NCBI GenBank assembly: GCA_964448935.1
Contig: CAYVBE010000131.1
Location: forward strand, 1 to 12,054
Direction of reading: 5' to 3'
Source of the DNA: CAYVBE01 sp964448935
Lineage (GTDB): Bacteria; Planctomycetota; Brocadiia; SM23-32
Length of the DNA: 12,054 bases
Of this stretch, positions 1 to 6,645 are shown one piece after another. How positions within the stretch are numbered: the stretch's first letter is position 1; every line of letters begins with the position of its first letter. A program made the position numbers and the translations under genes. The notes below the pieces were generated by a model. It ran no database searches and had not been told where the DNA came from. It was given only the letters and a program-made list of their open reading frames with translations.

Positions 1-89
1 ACAGAGCCGCGGTGCGTATGCTTCCACCGTAGTGCCTCAGGGTAACCGACGCTAAGCAGGTCCACGTAATTCCTCTGCGGGGCAACGTG

Positions 90-118
90 TTGACAACGGA
101 GCCCCTCGCCTGTAGTCT
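90..118 (+). promoter_or_regulatory. Sigma70-type promoter of the Flp-like pilin gene
   Basis: A perfect -35 hexamer TTGACA (90-95) is followed by a 17-nt spacer and TAGTCT (113-118), which matches the -10 consensus at four of six positions. Transcription would start near position 125. That leaves a leader of about 30 nt carrying a strong ribosome binding site (AAAAGGAGG, 142-150). The near-ideal spacing and -35 support a real, probably strong promoter for a single small gene. Confidence 0.6.
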
Positions 119-156
119 TCCCGGTAGATGCACTGTCCTCGAAAAGGAGGTCTCGA

Positions 157-279
157 ATGAGCCACTTCACCGATCTGTTGCGGCGCAGGAACGGCCAGAG
201 CCTGCTGGAGTACGCGCTCATCATCGCGTTCGTGATCATCGTGGTGGTCGTGGCCCTCATGGCGCTCCAAGGCACCTGA
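157..279 (+). CDS. Minimal Flp-like type IVb prepilin, 40 aa
   Basis: This small gene encodes a 40-residue peptide: a short basic leader (residues 1-13, with RRRN before Gly13) and then a class III prepilin cleavage site. After Gly13 the mature peptide begins QSLLEYALI, so Glu is at +5 and Tyr at +6, the hallmark of Flp/Tad pilins and pseudopilins cut by a TadV-like prepilin peptidase. Residues 20-37 are one hydrophobic helix. The ATG at 157 lies 6 nt after GGAGG (146-150), so the start is secure. Typical Flp pilins have 50-70 residues. Here the protein ends three residues after the membrane helix, leaving a mature peptide of only 27. No other Tad genes are in the window. The stop lies 6 nt from the stop of the convergent dapB gene. 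A membrane microprotein that only resembles a pilin is the main alternative. Confidence 0.75.
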   Translation: MSHFTDLLRRRNGQSLLEYALIIAFVIIVVVVALMALQGT

Positions 280-285
280 ACCGGG

Positions 286-1071
286 TCAGCCGATGACGTC
301 GGCCATGCTGTAGACGCCGGCGGGCTTGCCCAACAGGAAACGGGCCGCTTGAAGCGCGCCCGCGGCGAAGACGTCCCGGCTGGTGGCGCGGTGCGTCAGT
401 TCCAGGCGCTCGCCCTCGCCGGCGAAGATAACGGTGTGATCGCCCACGATGTCCCCGCCCCGTACTGCGTGGATGCCGATCTCGGAGGGGTCTCTCGGCC
501 CGACCGCGCCTTCCCGGCCGTAAACCATCACGTCCTCGGCCCTGTCGAGAGCCTTCCGCAGTCTTCGGGCCATCTCCAGGGCCGTGCCGCTGGGGGCGTC
601 CTTCTTGCGCCGGTGGTGGGCTTCCACAATCTCGATGTCGTATCCGGCCGGCAAAGCCCCGGCGACGCGCTCCAACAGGCGGTAGAGAAGGTTCACCCCG
701 ACGGACATGTTCGAGGCGATGAGCACCGGAACGCGCTGCGCCACGTCTTCGTTGAGTTCCGCCAGTTGATCCTGTGAAAGCCCGGTGGTGCCGACGACCA
801 GTGCCGCCCCGGCCTCCACACATTCGTGGGCCCGCGCGGCCACGGCCTCCGGAGAGCTGAAGTCAATCAGCACGTCGGGTGCCACGGTCAGAGTATCGCT
901 GATCGGAACCCCCAGCTCGCCCTGCCCGGCCAAAAGACCGGCGTCGCTGCCCAGTTCGGGGTGTCCCGCATACTCCAGGGCGGCGACCAGATCGCAAGCG
1001 TCGGACCGGGCAACCGCGCCCACCACGCGCCGCCCCATCGCTCCAGCCGCACCGTTGACGGCGATCTTCAT
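286..1071 (-). CDS. dapB: 4-hydroxy-tetrahydrodipicolinate reductase, 261 aa
   Basis: DapB reduces 4-hydroxy-tetrahydrodipicolinate with NAD(P)H in the cytoplasm, in the lysine/diaminopimelate pathway that also feeds peptidoglycan. The N-terminal dinucleotide-binding loop is GAAGAMGRR (residues 7-15), followed by DFSSP (70-74) and GTTG (94-97). The signature EAHHRRKKDAPSGTAL (150-165) holds the expected catalytic His152 and Lys156 and the substrate-binding SGT. The C-terminal GVYSMADVIG is also typical. Length is normal for the family. The ATG at 1071 is chosen because it begins directly at the Rossmann strand (MKIAVNG) and has AGGAGG 7 nt upstream. An in-frame extension to 1119 adds 16 unrelated residues and has no such site. 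The gene stands alone, convergent with the pilin and divergent from the heptosyltransferase operon. No dapA is in view. Confidence 0.96.
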   Translation of the reverse strand: MKIAVNGAAGAMGRRVVGAVARSDACDLVAALEYAGHPELGSDAGLLAGQGELGVPISDTLTVAPDVLIDFSSPEAVAARAHECVEAGAALVVGTTGLSQDQLAELNEDVAQRVPVLIASNMSVGVNLLYRLLERVAGALPAGYDIEIVEAHHRRKKDAPSGTALEMARRLRKALDRAEDVMVYGREGAVGPRDPSEIGIHAVRGGDIVGDHTVIFAGEGERLELTHRATSRDVFAAGALQAARFLLGKPAGVYSMADVIG

Positions 1072-1090
1072 GGAGTTCCCTCCTGTTGCA

Positions 1091-1102
1091 GGTTCATGAA
1101 CC
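1091..1102. promoter_or_regulatory. Perfect 12-bp palindrome in the dapB / heptosyltransferase divergent region
   Basis: GGTTCATGAACC is a perfect inverted repeat with no spacer. It lies 19 nt upstream of the dapB ATG and about 40 bp from the TATAATA core that may drive transcription both ways. It would fall inside the dapB leader, downstream of its candidate start point. This placement suits a repressor operator, but 12-bp palindromes do occur by chance and no regulator gene is adjacent. Confidence 0.3.
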
Positions 1103-1143
1103 GTTGACCGCGCGCCCATGTGAAGGCGGCGCGCTCTCCCGGC

Positions 1144-1149
1144 TATAAT
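1144..1149 (+). promoter_or_regulatory. -10 element of the heptosyltransferase-exporter operon
   Basis: A perfect TATAAT lies 43 nt upstream of the chosen ATG at 1192, giving a leader of roughly 35 nt. No convincing -35 hexamer is present at 16-18 nt (the best is TGTGAA at 1119-1124 with a 19-nt spacer), so activator help or a non-canonical upstream element is possible. Its position inside the longer reading frame that begins at 1120 argues against the upstream GTG start. Confidence 0.45.
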
Positions 1150-1173
1150 ATGCGATTGAGGAGACTCTCACAA
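1145..1173 (-). promoter_or_regulatory. Candidate dapB promoter, overlapping the opposing -10
   Basis: Read on the minus strand, TTGTGA (1173-1168), a 17-nt spacer and TATTAT (1150-1145) form a reasonable sigma70 promoter. Start would be near 1138, with a dapB leader of about 67 nt. The same TATAATA core is a -10 on both strands, so the two divergent promoters would overlap and probably compete. Confidence 0.4.
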
Positions 1174-1191
1174 CGCAACAAGGAACCGGCG

Positions 1192-2262
1192 ATGGAAGCG
1201 CAGCGGCAGAAGGTCGAGACCGTGTGCATCCGCGCGCCCAACTGGGTGGGTGACGTGGTGATGGCCACGCCCACGTTCCGGGCGGTGCGCCGGGCGCTGC
1301 CGCAGGCGCGCGTGGCCGTCGTCGTGCGCGACGCGGTTGCGCCGGTCCTGCGCCGCGCCCCCTGGTTCGATGAGCGCATCATCTACCAACGCGGCGCGGA
1401 TCGCACGTCGGCGGAATTTCTCGCGTGTGTCCGAGCGCTGCGTGAGTGGGGCTGCGACCTGGGGTTGGTGCTGCCGAACTCCTTCAGCTCCGCCCTGATG
1501 TTCCGGCTGGCGGGCGTCAGGCGCCGGATCGGCTACCGGCGCGACTGCCGCTCCCCCCTGCTGACCGACGCCCTCCCCCGCCCCTCGGAGGACGGGGAGT
1601 TCAAGCCGACCTACATGGTGGACTATTACCTGGCGCTCTGCGAGCACGCGGGGTTACCCGCGACGGGCCGGAGGATGGAGCTGCCATTCACGCCGGAGGA
1701 CACGGCACGGGCTCGGGACATTCTTGAGCAATGCGGGATAGACCCGGACGGGCGGCTATTTCTGGTCCACCCGGGCGCGGGATACGGCCCGTCCAAGAGG
1801 TGGCCGGCCGGGCACTTCGCGCGGCTGATCGAGGTGCTGCACGACGGCTTCGGCGCGCAGGTGGCGCTGATCGGAGGGCCGGTGGAAAAGGATACGGTGG
1901 AGGACATAAGGGAGCACTCCTCCGCCCCGGCGGTCAGCCTGGTGTCCAGCGGCATAGACCTCCACCTGCTGAAGCCGGTCGTGGCACGCAGCGCGCTGCT
2001 GGTGACCACGGACTCCGGCCCGCGGCACTACGGCGTGGCGCTGGGGATCCCCACCGTCTGCGTGATGGGGCCGACCCACCCCGGCTACTCGACCAGCTCC
2101 CTGCCCCACGACCGCGTGGTGCGGCTGGACGTCGAGTGCGGCCCCTGCCAGCTCAAGGCCTGCCCGCGCGACCACCGGTGCATGGAGGACATCACGCCGG
2201 AGATGGTCTTCGATGCCTGCTGCGAGATGCTGAAAACCGCAGACGGAGGGGATCGGGCATGA
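1192..2262 (+). CDS. waaF: Heptosyltransferase II-type GT9 glycosyltransferase, 356 aa
   Basis: This GT9 enzyme should transfer an ADP-heptose unit onto lipopolysaccharide core or a similar acceptor at the inner face of the cytoplasmic membrane. The N-terminal motif RAPNWVGDVVMATP (14-27) contains the expected catalytic Asp21. The nucleotide-sugar half has HPGAGYGPSKRWP (193-205, with Lys202), then IGGPVEKD and TTDSGPRHYGVALG (272-285). The Cys-rich tail CGPCQLKACPRDHRCM (316-331) is characteristic of WaaF. In the usual TDSGPMH block, Met is replaced by Arg278. The ATG at 1192 has AAGGA 7 nt upstream and begins just before the conserved strand. A GTG at 1120 would run through the TATAAT promoter. 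It is the first gene of an operon and overlaps the ABC ATPase by ATGA. The family is certain; the exact acceptor is not. Confidence 0.88.
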   Translation: MEAQRQKVETVCIRAPNWVGDVVMATPTFRAVRRALPQARVAVVVRDAVAPVLRRAPWFDERIIYQRGADRTSAEFLACVRALREWGCDLGLVLPNSFSSALMFRLAGVRRRIGYRRDCRSPLLTDALPRPSEDGEFKPTYMVDYYLALCEHAGLPATGRRMELPFTPEDTARARDILEQCGIDPDGRLFLVHPGAGYGPSKRWPAGHFARLIEVLHDGFGAQVALIGGPVEKDTVEDIREHSSAPAVSLVSSGIDLHLLKPVVARSALLVTTDSGPRHYGVALGIPTVCVMGPTHPGYSTSSLPHDRVVRLDVECGPCQLKACPRDHRCMEDITPEMVFDACCEMLKTADGGDRA

Positions 2263-2981
2263 TCGAGCTGCGCAACCTGACCCGGCGGTTCGGCGAAGTC
2301 ACCGCGGTGGACCACCTGGACCTGACCGTCGAGCCGGGTGAGCTGTTCGTCTTCCTGGGTCCGAACGGCGCGGGCAAGACAACCACCATCAAGCTGATCA
2401 CGGGTCTGCTGCGGCCGGATGAGGGAAGCGTGACCGTCTGCGGGCACAACATCCAGGAGGAGCCGCTGGCGGCCAGGTCACTGCTGAGCTACGTGCCGGA
2501 TCAGCCCTTCCTGTACGAGAAGCTGACGGGACGGGAGTTCCTCACGTTCGTGGGCAACATGTACGGCATGGCGGCGGCCGACATCCGGGACGGCATCGGG
2601 CGGCTGGCGGAACGGTTCGAGATGGCCGGTTTTCTGGACGAGGCCGGCGAGTCGTATTCCCACGGCATGAAGCAGCGCGTGGTGATCTCGGCGGCGCTGC
2701 TGCACGAGCCGCGCGTCATCGTGATTGACGAGCCACTGGTGGGCCTCGACCCCAAAGGCGCGAACACGCTCAAGCGGACCCTGCGGGAACAGGTGAACGC
2801 CGGGGGCACGGTGTTCATGTCCACACACACCCTGGGCGTTGCGGAGGAGACGGCCGACCGGGTGGGGATAATCCGGCGCGGGCGGCTGGTAACCGTTGGC
2901 GACCTGCAGACGGTCTACCGGGCGGCGCGGACGGACGAGCGGCTGGAAGACGCCTTCCTGAGGCTTACCGAGGAAACCTGA
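2259..2981 (+). CDS. ABC exporter ATP-binding protein, 240 aa
   Basis: This is the cytoplasmic ATPase of an ABC-2-type exporter. Walker A is GPNGAGKTT (34-42) and the Q-loop Gln is residue 82 in VPDQP. The signature is YSHGMKQR (133-140), a variant of LSGGQ common in this exporter group. Walker B is VIVIDEP (153-159), the D-loop is GLDP (162-165) and the switch histidine is His190 in STH. All catalytic residues are present, so it should hydrolyse ATP. Its ATG overlaps the stop of the heptosyltransferase gene (ATGA, 2259-2262), and GGAGGG (2245-2250) serves as ribosome binding site, implying translational coupling. The permease follows 14 bp later. The substrate cannot be read from the ATPase. 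Confidence 0.94.
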   Translation: MIELRNLTRRFGEVTAVDHLDLTVEPGELFVFLGPNGAGKTTTIKLITGLLRPDEGSVTVCGHNIQEEPLAARSLLSYVPDQPFLYEKLTGREFLTFVGNMYGMAAADIRDGIGRLAERFEMAGFLDEAGESYSHGMKQRVVISAALLHEPRVIVIDEPLVGLDPKGANTLKRTLREQVNAGGTVFMSTHTLGVAEETADRVGIIRRGRLVTVGDLQTVYRAARTDERLEDAFLRLTEET

Positions 2982-2995
2982 CGCGGAGGGCGACG

Positions 2996-4675
2996 GTGAG
3001 GCAACTGCTCCTGCTGATGGGCGCCAGGGCCAGGATGGTGCGCCGCTCCGCGCAGGAGTTCGTGCGGGGCTCCCGGCTGCGGGCGGCGGTAGTCACCACG
3101 CTGGCAGTGCTCTTCTGGGTCTTCATGTTGTTTCTGTTTCACGACCTGTTCGACTACCTTGAGGAGAACTTCCCGGTCGTCAGCAGCCGGATACTGAACT
3201 ACCTCTTGGCCTTCCTGTTTGCGTCGCTGCTTGTCATGATGACGCTCAGCGACGCCATCATCGCCTACACCTCGCTCTACCGCAGCGACGAGACGGACTT
3301 CCTGTTCGCGCTGCCCACCGCGCCGCCCAACACGTTCGCCTACCGCGGCGCCGACTCGGTGGTCTTCAGCGTGTGGGCAGTCTTCACGCTGGTGCTTCCA
3401 CTGGCCATCGCATACGGGCTCGTGTTTCCGGTGCCGTGGTATTACTACCCTTTCGCAGTCGCGCTCGCCACTCTGCTCGTTTGTCTGGCGACGGAGCTGG
3501 GGGCCTTCTTCGCGCTGGTTGTGGGCGCGCTGATGCCACGTGACAGCCGAAAGGCGCTCATAGCGGTCTGCGCGGCGCTGATCGGGCTGGCCGTGCTCTG
3601 GTTCGCTCCGCTGTCGGGGCAGCTTGAGAACCAGCCCCTCGGCGAGGGCGCCATACGGTCGGTCATGCGGCGGATCGCCTTCTGCCAGCACTGGGCGCTG
3701 CCCAGCCACTGGGTCAGCCGCGGCATGATGGCCGCCGCGCAGGGGGAGATCCGCGAGGCAACCTACCTGGGGGCCCTGCTGCTGTCCAACGTGCTTTTCC
3801 TCGGTGTCGTCGTCTACCGCCTGGCGTTCTACATTTACCGGCCGGGCTGGCTGAGGGCGCGCGCGGCGTCCTCGCGGAAGCGCTGGCGGTGGTCGGGGCT
3901 GGCGGCAGACCTGGTAGGAAAAGCGGCTTTCTTCCTGCCGCTGCGGCTGCGGTGCCTGATCCTGAAGGACCTGAAGACCTTTCTGCGGGACCCCGCCCAG
4001 TGGTCCCAGTTCCTGCTGTTCTTCGGCCTGCTGGGTCTGTACATCCTGAACCTGCCCCGGTTCAACCTGGAGGCGCTGGCCGGGCAGTGGCACAGCCTGA
4101 TCGCCCTGATGAACCTGGGGGCGACCAGCCTGACCCTGGCCACTTTGACCACCCGTTTCGTCTTTCCGCAGCTCAGCCTCGAGGGACGCCGCATCTGGCT
4201 TCTCGGCCTGCTGCCGCTGAACCGCAGGTCGCTGCTCTGGGCCAAATTCGTTTTCGTGGTGCTGGGCACCTACGCGGTGAGCGGCGGGCTGATCGCGCTG
4301 AGCGACGCCATCCTCAGGCTGCCGCTCTGGGTGATGGCGGTGCACCTCGGGGTGGTTTTCTGCGTCTGCTGCGGGCTGAACGGCCTGGCGCTGGGTCTCG
4401 GGGCGTGCTTCCCCCGGCCGGACACGGACAACCCGGCCAAGGTGGTGAGCAGTTTCGGGGGTACTTTGAACCTTATCTGCAGCATCGGGTTCATCACCGC
4501 CGCTCTCGGCCCGGTGGTGGTGCCACTGCACCTCTACATGGTCGGCCGGTCGGCGTCGGCGGCGCTGCCCTGGGCCATTGCGGCGGGGCTGGCGGTGGCA
4601 TTCCTGCTGTCGGCCGCGGCCACGCTGCTGCCCATGCTGGCGGGCGCCCGCGCCCTGGAGAAGATGGAGTTCTGA
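2996..4675 (+). CDS. ABC exporter permease, 559 aa, about twelve membrane helices
   Basis: This large hydrophobic protein is the membrane partner of the preceding ATPase. About twelve membrane segments can be seen, at roughly 30-49, 66-92, 122-146, 148-178, 186-205, 256-281, 336-356, 364-388, 415-438, 445-470, 486-510 and 520-548. The middle (about 283-335) is basic and cytoplasmic, ending in ILKDLKTFLRDPAQWSQ, and 394-417 (SLEGRRIWLLGLLPLNRR...) reads like the coupling region of large ABC exporter permeases. The halves look like a fused pair of six-helix units, which would let one chain form the whole channel. Start is GTG at 2996, 5 nt after GGAGGG (2985-2990). Substrate is unknown. Co-transcription with a heptosyltransferase hints at an envelope component, by inference only. 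Confidence 0.85.
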   Translation: MRQLLLLMGARARMVRRSAQEFVRGSRLRAAVVTTLAVLFWVFMLFLFHDLFDYLEENFPVVSSRILNYLLAFLFASLLVMMTLSDAIIAYTSLYRSDETDFLFALPTAPPNTFAYRGADSVVFSVWAVFTLVLPLAIAYGLVFPVPWYYYPFAVALATLLVCLATELGAFFALVVGALMPRDSRKALIAVCAALIGLAVLWFAPLSGQLENQPLGEGAIRSVMRRIAFCQHWALPSHWVSRGMMAAAQGEIREATYLGALLLSNVLFLGVVVYRLAFYIYRPGWLRARAASSRKRWRWSGLAADLVGKAAFFLPLRLRCLILKDLKTFLRDPAQWSQFLLFFGLLGLYILNLPRFNLEALAGQWHSLIALMNLGATSLTLATLTTRFVFPQLSLEGRRIWLLGLLPLNRRSLLWAKFVFVVLGTYAVSGGLIALSDAILRLPLWVMAVHLGVVFCVCCGLNGLALGLGACFPRPDTDNPAKVVSSFGGTLNLICSIGFITAALGPVVVPLHLYMVGRSASAALPWAIAAGLAVAFLLSAAATLLPMLAGARALEKMEF

Positions 4676-4698
4676 ACGAGGCGCGTCTCGCGGCGACC

Positions 4699-5106
4699 TC
4701 ACCAGGGGAGCCAGCCGGTGCCTCTGATGGTGATCGCGTAGCTTTCGATCTGCCGGCTGTAGGAGGTCCACTCCAGGCGCCGGCGGCCGGGGGGGAAGGT
4801 AACCTTCTGGATCGGGCTGGCTGTGGGCTGCGCGCCGCCGCGGAAGGTGACCTGAACGCTGGCTCGGAACGGATCGTCGGTGAAGTTCTGGAGGAAGGCG
4901 GTGACGACGAGGCGTCCCTGCGCGTCAACTTGCGCCTTGTGCGCCAGAACGCGCAGGTGCTTCCGCGCGCGCCAGTTCAGCCGCAGCGTGCCACGTTCCG
5001 TCTCCGCCATCGGCGACGGCGCGGGCGCCGTGGCCGAACAGCCGACAGCCCCCAGCACCGCAAGGCAGAGCGCCAGTCCGACCACACGCCGGGTCACATT
5101 GCTCAT
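4699..5106 (-). CDS. Small putative lipoprotein, 135 aa, possibly YcfL/DUF1425-like
   Basis: The N-terminus has two arginines, a hydrophobic stretch (residues 8-19) and a lipobox-like LGAVGC with Cys23, followed by Ser24 and a Pro/Ala-rich linker. This points to a lipoprotein, although Ala at -3 is less usual than Leu. The mature domain (40-130) is predicted to be mainly beta strands: GRLVVTAFLQNFTDDPFRASVQVTF, then FPPGRRRLEWTSYSRQIESYAITIRG. A strand pattern ending in a tyrosine and IRG resembles the YcfL/DUF1425 group of small lipoproteins of unknown function. That assignment is tentative. The ATG at 5106 has GGAGGG 7 nt upstream and begins directly at the signal peptide, so in-frame upstream sequence is not counted. 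It converges with the ABC permease, with 23 bp between stops. Confidence 0.78.
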   Translation of the reverse strand: MSNVTRRVVGLALCLAVLGAVGCSATAPAPSPMAETERGTLRLNWRARKHLRVLAHKAQVDAQGRLVVTAFLQNFTDDPFRASVQVTFRGGAQPTASPIQKVTFPPGRRRLEWTSYSRQIESYAITIRGTGWLPW

Positions 5107-5139
5107 GCCGATTCCCTCCGCGACAGCCTTTCCGCGCGT

Positions 5140-5169
5140 AGTGTAAGACCGGACGCCCCGGCGATGCAA
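5140..5169 (-). promoter_or_regulatory. Candidate promoter of the lipoprotein gene
   Basis: On the minus strand, TTGCAT (5169-5164), an 18-nt spacer and TACACT (5145-5140) form a fair sigma70 match. Start would be near 5133, giving a leader of about 27 nt. It begins directly after the T-rich tail of the upstream terminator, which is where a new transcription unit would be expected. Confidence 0.4.
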
Positions 5170-5171
5170 AC

Positions 5172-5202
5172 CCAAAAGAAAGGGGGCGCACAAAGCGCCC
5201 CC
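5172..5202 (-). terminator. Rho-independent terminator of the aldolase-like gene
   Basis: GGGGGCGC (5182-5189) and GCGCCCCC (5195-5202) form a perfect 8-bp GC-rich stem with a 5-nt loop. On the minus strand it is followed by TTTCTTTT. It sits 28 bp past the stop codon at 5230, so it ends the aldolase-like transcript and insulates the lipoprotein gene. Confidence 0.8.
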
Positions 5203-5215
5203 GGACCGGCTGTGA

Positions 5216-5230
5216 GGAACCGGTGGTTCC
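5216..5230. repeat. 15-bp inverted repeat at the 3' end of the aldolase-like gene
   Basis: GGAACC-GGT-GGTTCC is a perfect 6+6 inverted repeat that touches the stop codon (5230-5232). It may add a second small hairpin ahead of the terminator. No function is shown. Confidence 0.3.
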
Positions 5231-6540
5231 TATTCTTTGGCGTTGCTCTCGCGGAAGGTGAGCCGCCTGCCCTCGACCTTGCTCAGGACTTCGCGGAACT
5301 CAGGCCCGGCCTGCCAGCTACGGCATTCCTTCAGGAGGCCGATTGCGCTCTCGGCCGCCGCGTCCACCTCGGCGATCTTGCGCTTGCGGCCGACGGCGCT
5401 CTTGATGCGGTTCTGGATGCCCTCGCGGTTCTCGTCAACCCACTTGAGTTGGGACATCGTGCCCGCGTAGAGGTGCTGGGTGTTGATGTTGCGCTTGAAG
5501 ACGGGGCCGATCAGGTTGTCTTCCCACTTGAAGCCCGTGCCGCCGTGACCGGCGTAGGCGATGGTCCGCCCCATGGTCTCCTTCAGGGCCACCTGGGCGG
5601 CCTTGAGTTTGCCGATGTCAATGGCGAACTTCTCGCCCGCCTTCGCGGCGTGCTTGCTGCCCACCTCGTAGGCGATGGCGTCGGCGTCGGTCATCTCGAC
5701 GAAGGTGGTCAGGCTGTTCAGGAAGGTCTCCTGTTCCTCGTCGGTCATCTTCGGCGCCTCGGCCGGATTCTCCGGATCGGGCCAGTAGGCGTATTCCTCT
5801 TCCTCGCCGCTGCTGCCGGTGGCGCTGAACTCGGCCTCGATGATCACCTCGGGCATGTCCAGCCCCGCCCGCACGATGTCCACCATCCATTTGGTGCTGG
5901 CCAGGTTGACCACCTGCGGGGTGTCGCCGGTGTCAATCATGACCCACGCGGCGCCGCTGAGCTTGACCGCGCCGAAGAAGTCGCGAGCGTATTCGCCGAA
6001 CTCCTCGCCGGTCAGGTAGTTCAGGTATGCCTGCATCTCGTCCGCGGATACCTCGACGTTCAGGGCCTCAGCCGCCTTCTCCAGCAGCGCAACGGCCACC
6101 GGTTCGTAGATGCCGCCGCAGCCGTGGGGCTCGGCGTAGGCATCCACGTCGAACTTGGGCGAGGTGAAGTGGTCCAGGCTCATCCACACCAGGTCCGCGC
6201 CGTAGTCGTCGGTGTACCAGTCCAGCATGATGCCGGCCCTCTGGGAACCGACGGCGGCGGGCCTTGTCTCCATGGTGCGCTCCACACCCTCGATGGGGGG
6301 AAGCTTCTTGGGGTTGGTGCCGGTCTGGTCAGCCGCGGTGTAGCTGATCTGAATGATCTGCGGGCTGCCATCGAAGGCCGCCGATGCCTGGGCGAAACCC
6401 CGAAGCTGCACCGGCAGGGAGAAGTTGGCGTTGGAGGCCAGCAGCGTGTAGCGCTGGTCCAGGGGCAGTAGCTGCCCATCGTCGTCGAAGGGGTAAAATG
6501 CCTCCATCACGGCTCTCAATTCACGGCTGTTCCGTAACAT
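5230..6540 (-). CDS. Divergent class II fructose-bisphosphate-aldolase-fold protein, 436 aa
   Basis: No familiar name fits at first sight, but the motifs of class II (zinc) aldolases appear in order. YTLLASNANF (31-40) and SPQIIQIS (59-66) match the N-terminal AFN and PVIIQFS strands. LDHF (122-125) matches the HxDH site, keeping the catalytic Asp123 and zinc ligand His124. AAWVMIDTGDTPQVVNLAST (197-216) matches the VMIDGS...ENI..T block, and VIIEAEFS (232-239) the VEAELG strand. VGSKH (293-297) and GHGGTG (331-336) supply the other two zinc histidines, and RNINT (350-354) matches KINIDT. The protein is longer than the usual 300-360 residues, with additions around 130-190 and an acidic stretch at 245-270. 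In NIDT the Asp is Asn353. No signal peptide is visible, so it is probably cytoplasmic. The start has AGGAGG 5 nt upstream. Its substrate may not be fructose bisphosphate. Confidence 0.72.
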   Translation of the reverse strand: MLRNSRELRAVMEAFYPFDDDGQLLPLDQRYTLLASNANFSLPVQLRGFAQASAAFDGSPQIIQISYTAADQTGTNPKKLPPIEGVERTMETRPAAVGSQRAGIMLDWYTDDYGADLVWMSLDHFTSPKFDVDAYAEPHGCGGIYEPVAVALLEKAAEALNVEVSADEMQAYLNYLTGEEFGEYARDFFGAVKLSGAAWVMIDTGDTPQVVNLASTKWMVDIVRAGLDMPEVIIEAEFSATGSSGEEEEYAYWPDPENPAEAPKMTDEEQETFLNSLTTFVEMTDADAIAYEVGSKHAAKAGEKFAIDIGKLKAAQVALKETMGRTIAYAGHGGTGFKWEDNLIGPVFKRNINTQHLYAGTMSQLKWVDENREGIQNRIKSAVGRKRKIAEVDAAAESAIGLLKECRSWQAGPEFREVLSKVEGRRLTFRESNAKE

Positions 6541-6598
6541 CCTGTCCTCCTGACAGACAAAGCTGACACACAGTAAGGGGGAAAGTACGGGGAAGGCC

Positions 6599-6615
6599 CT
6601 CAGAACCTCTCAGAA
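6599..6615. repeat. Direct repeat CTCAGAA with a 10-bp period over the -10 region
   Basis: CTCAGAA occurs at 6599-6605 and 6609-6615, exactly 10 bp apart, so both copies face the same side of the helix. The second copy overlaps the -10 element and the first lies at the predicted start of transcription. Two same-phase half-sites there could be a repressor site for the aldolase-like gene. This is an inference from position only. Confidence 0.3.
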
Positions 6616-6640
6616 TACCCGTTGCGGCACGTTCCGTCAA
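6612..6640 (-). promoter_or_regulatory. Sigma70-type promoter of the aldolase-like gene
   Basis: On the minus strand, TTGACG (6640-6635) and TATTCT (6617-6612) are separated by exactly 17 nt. Each matches the consensus closely. Start would be near 6605, giving a leader of about 65 nt ending in AGGAGG. With the terminator at 5172-5202 this defines a single-gene transcription unit, distinct from the operon upstream. Confidence 0.65.
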
Positions 6641-6645
6641 GGGCG

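Noticed and set aside
2..55. End of an upstream plus-strand gene (17 codons to a TAA at 53-55)
   Set aside because: The stretch is too short, and the peptide shows no recognisable family feature.
289..303. GCCGA-TGACG-TCGGC hairpin as a shared terminator of the pilin and dapB genes
   Set aside because: It lies inside dapB codons for a conserved C-terminus, the stem is short and there is no T tract.
1120..1191. GTG start giving a 24-residue longer heptosyltransferase
   Set aside because: The extension overlaps a TATAAT promoter and lacks a ribosome binding site, while the ATG at 1192 has AAGGA at correct spacing and begins next to the conserved fold.
2915..4771. A 618-codon open frame on the minus strand
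   Set aside because: It is antisense to the permease and its translation is a Gln/Arg/Pro-rich shadow with no domain or ribosome binding site.
3889..6471. An 860-codon open frame on the plus strand
   Set aside because: It runs antisense to the lipoprotein and aldolase-like genes and out of frame through the permease. Its translation is Gly/Ala/Arg/Pro-rich without motifs, as expected of a GC-rich shadow frame.
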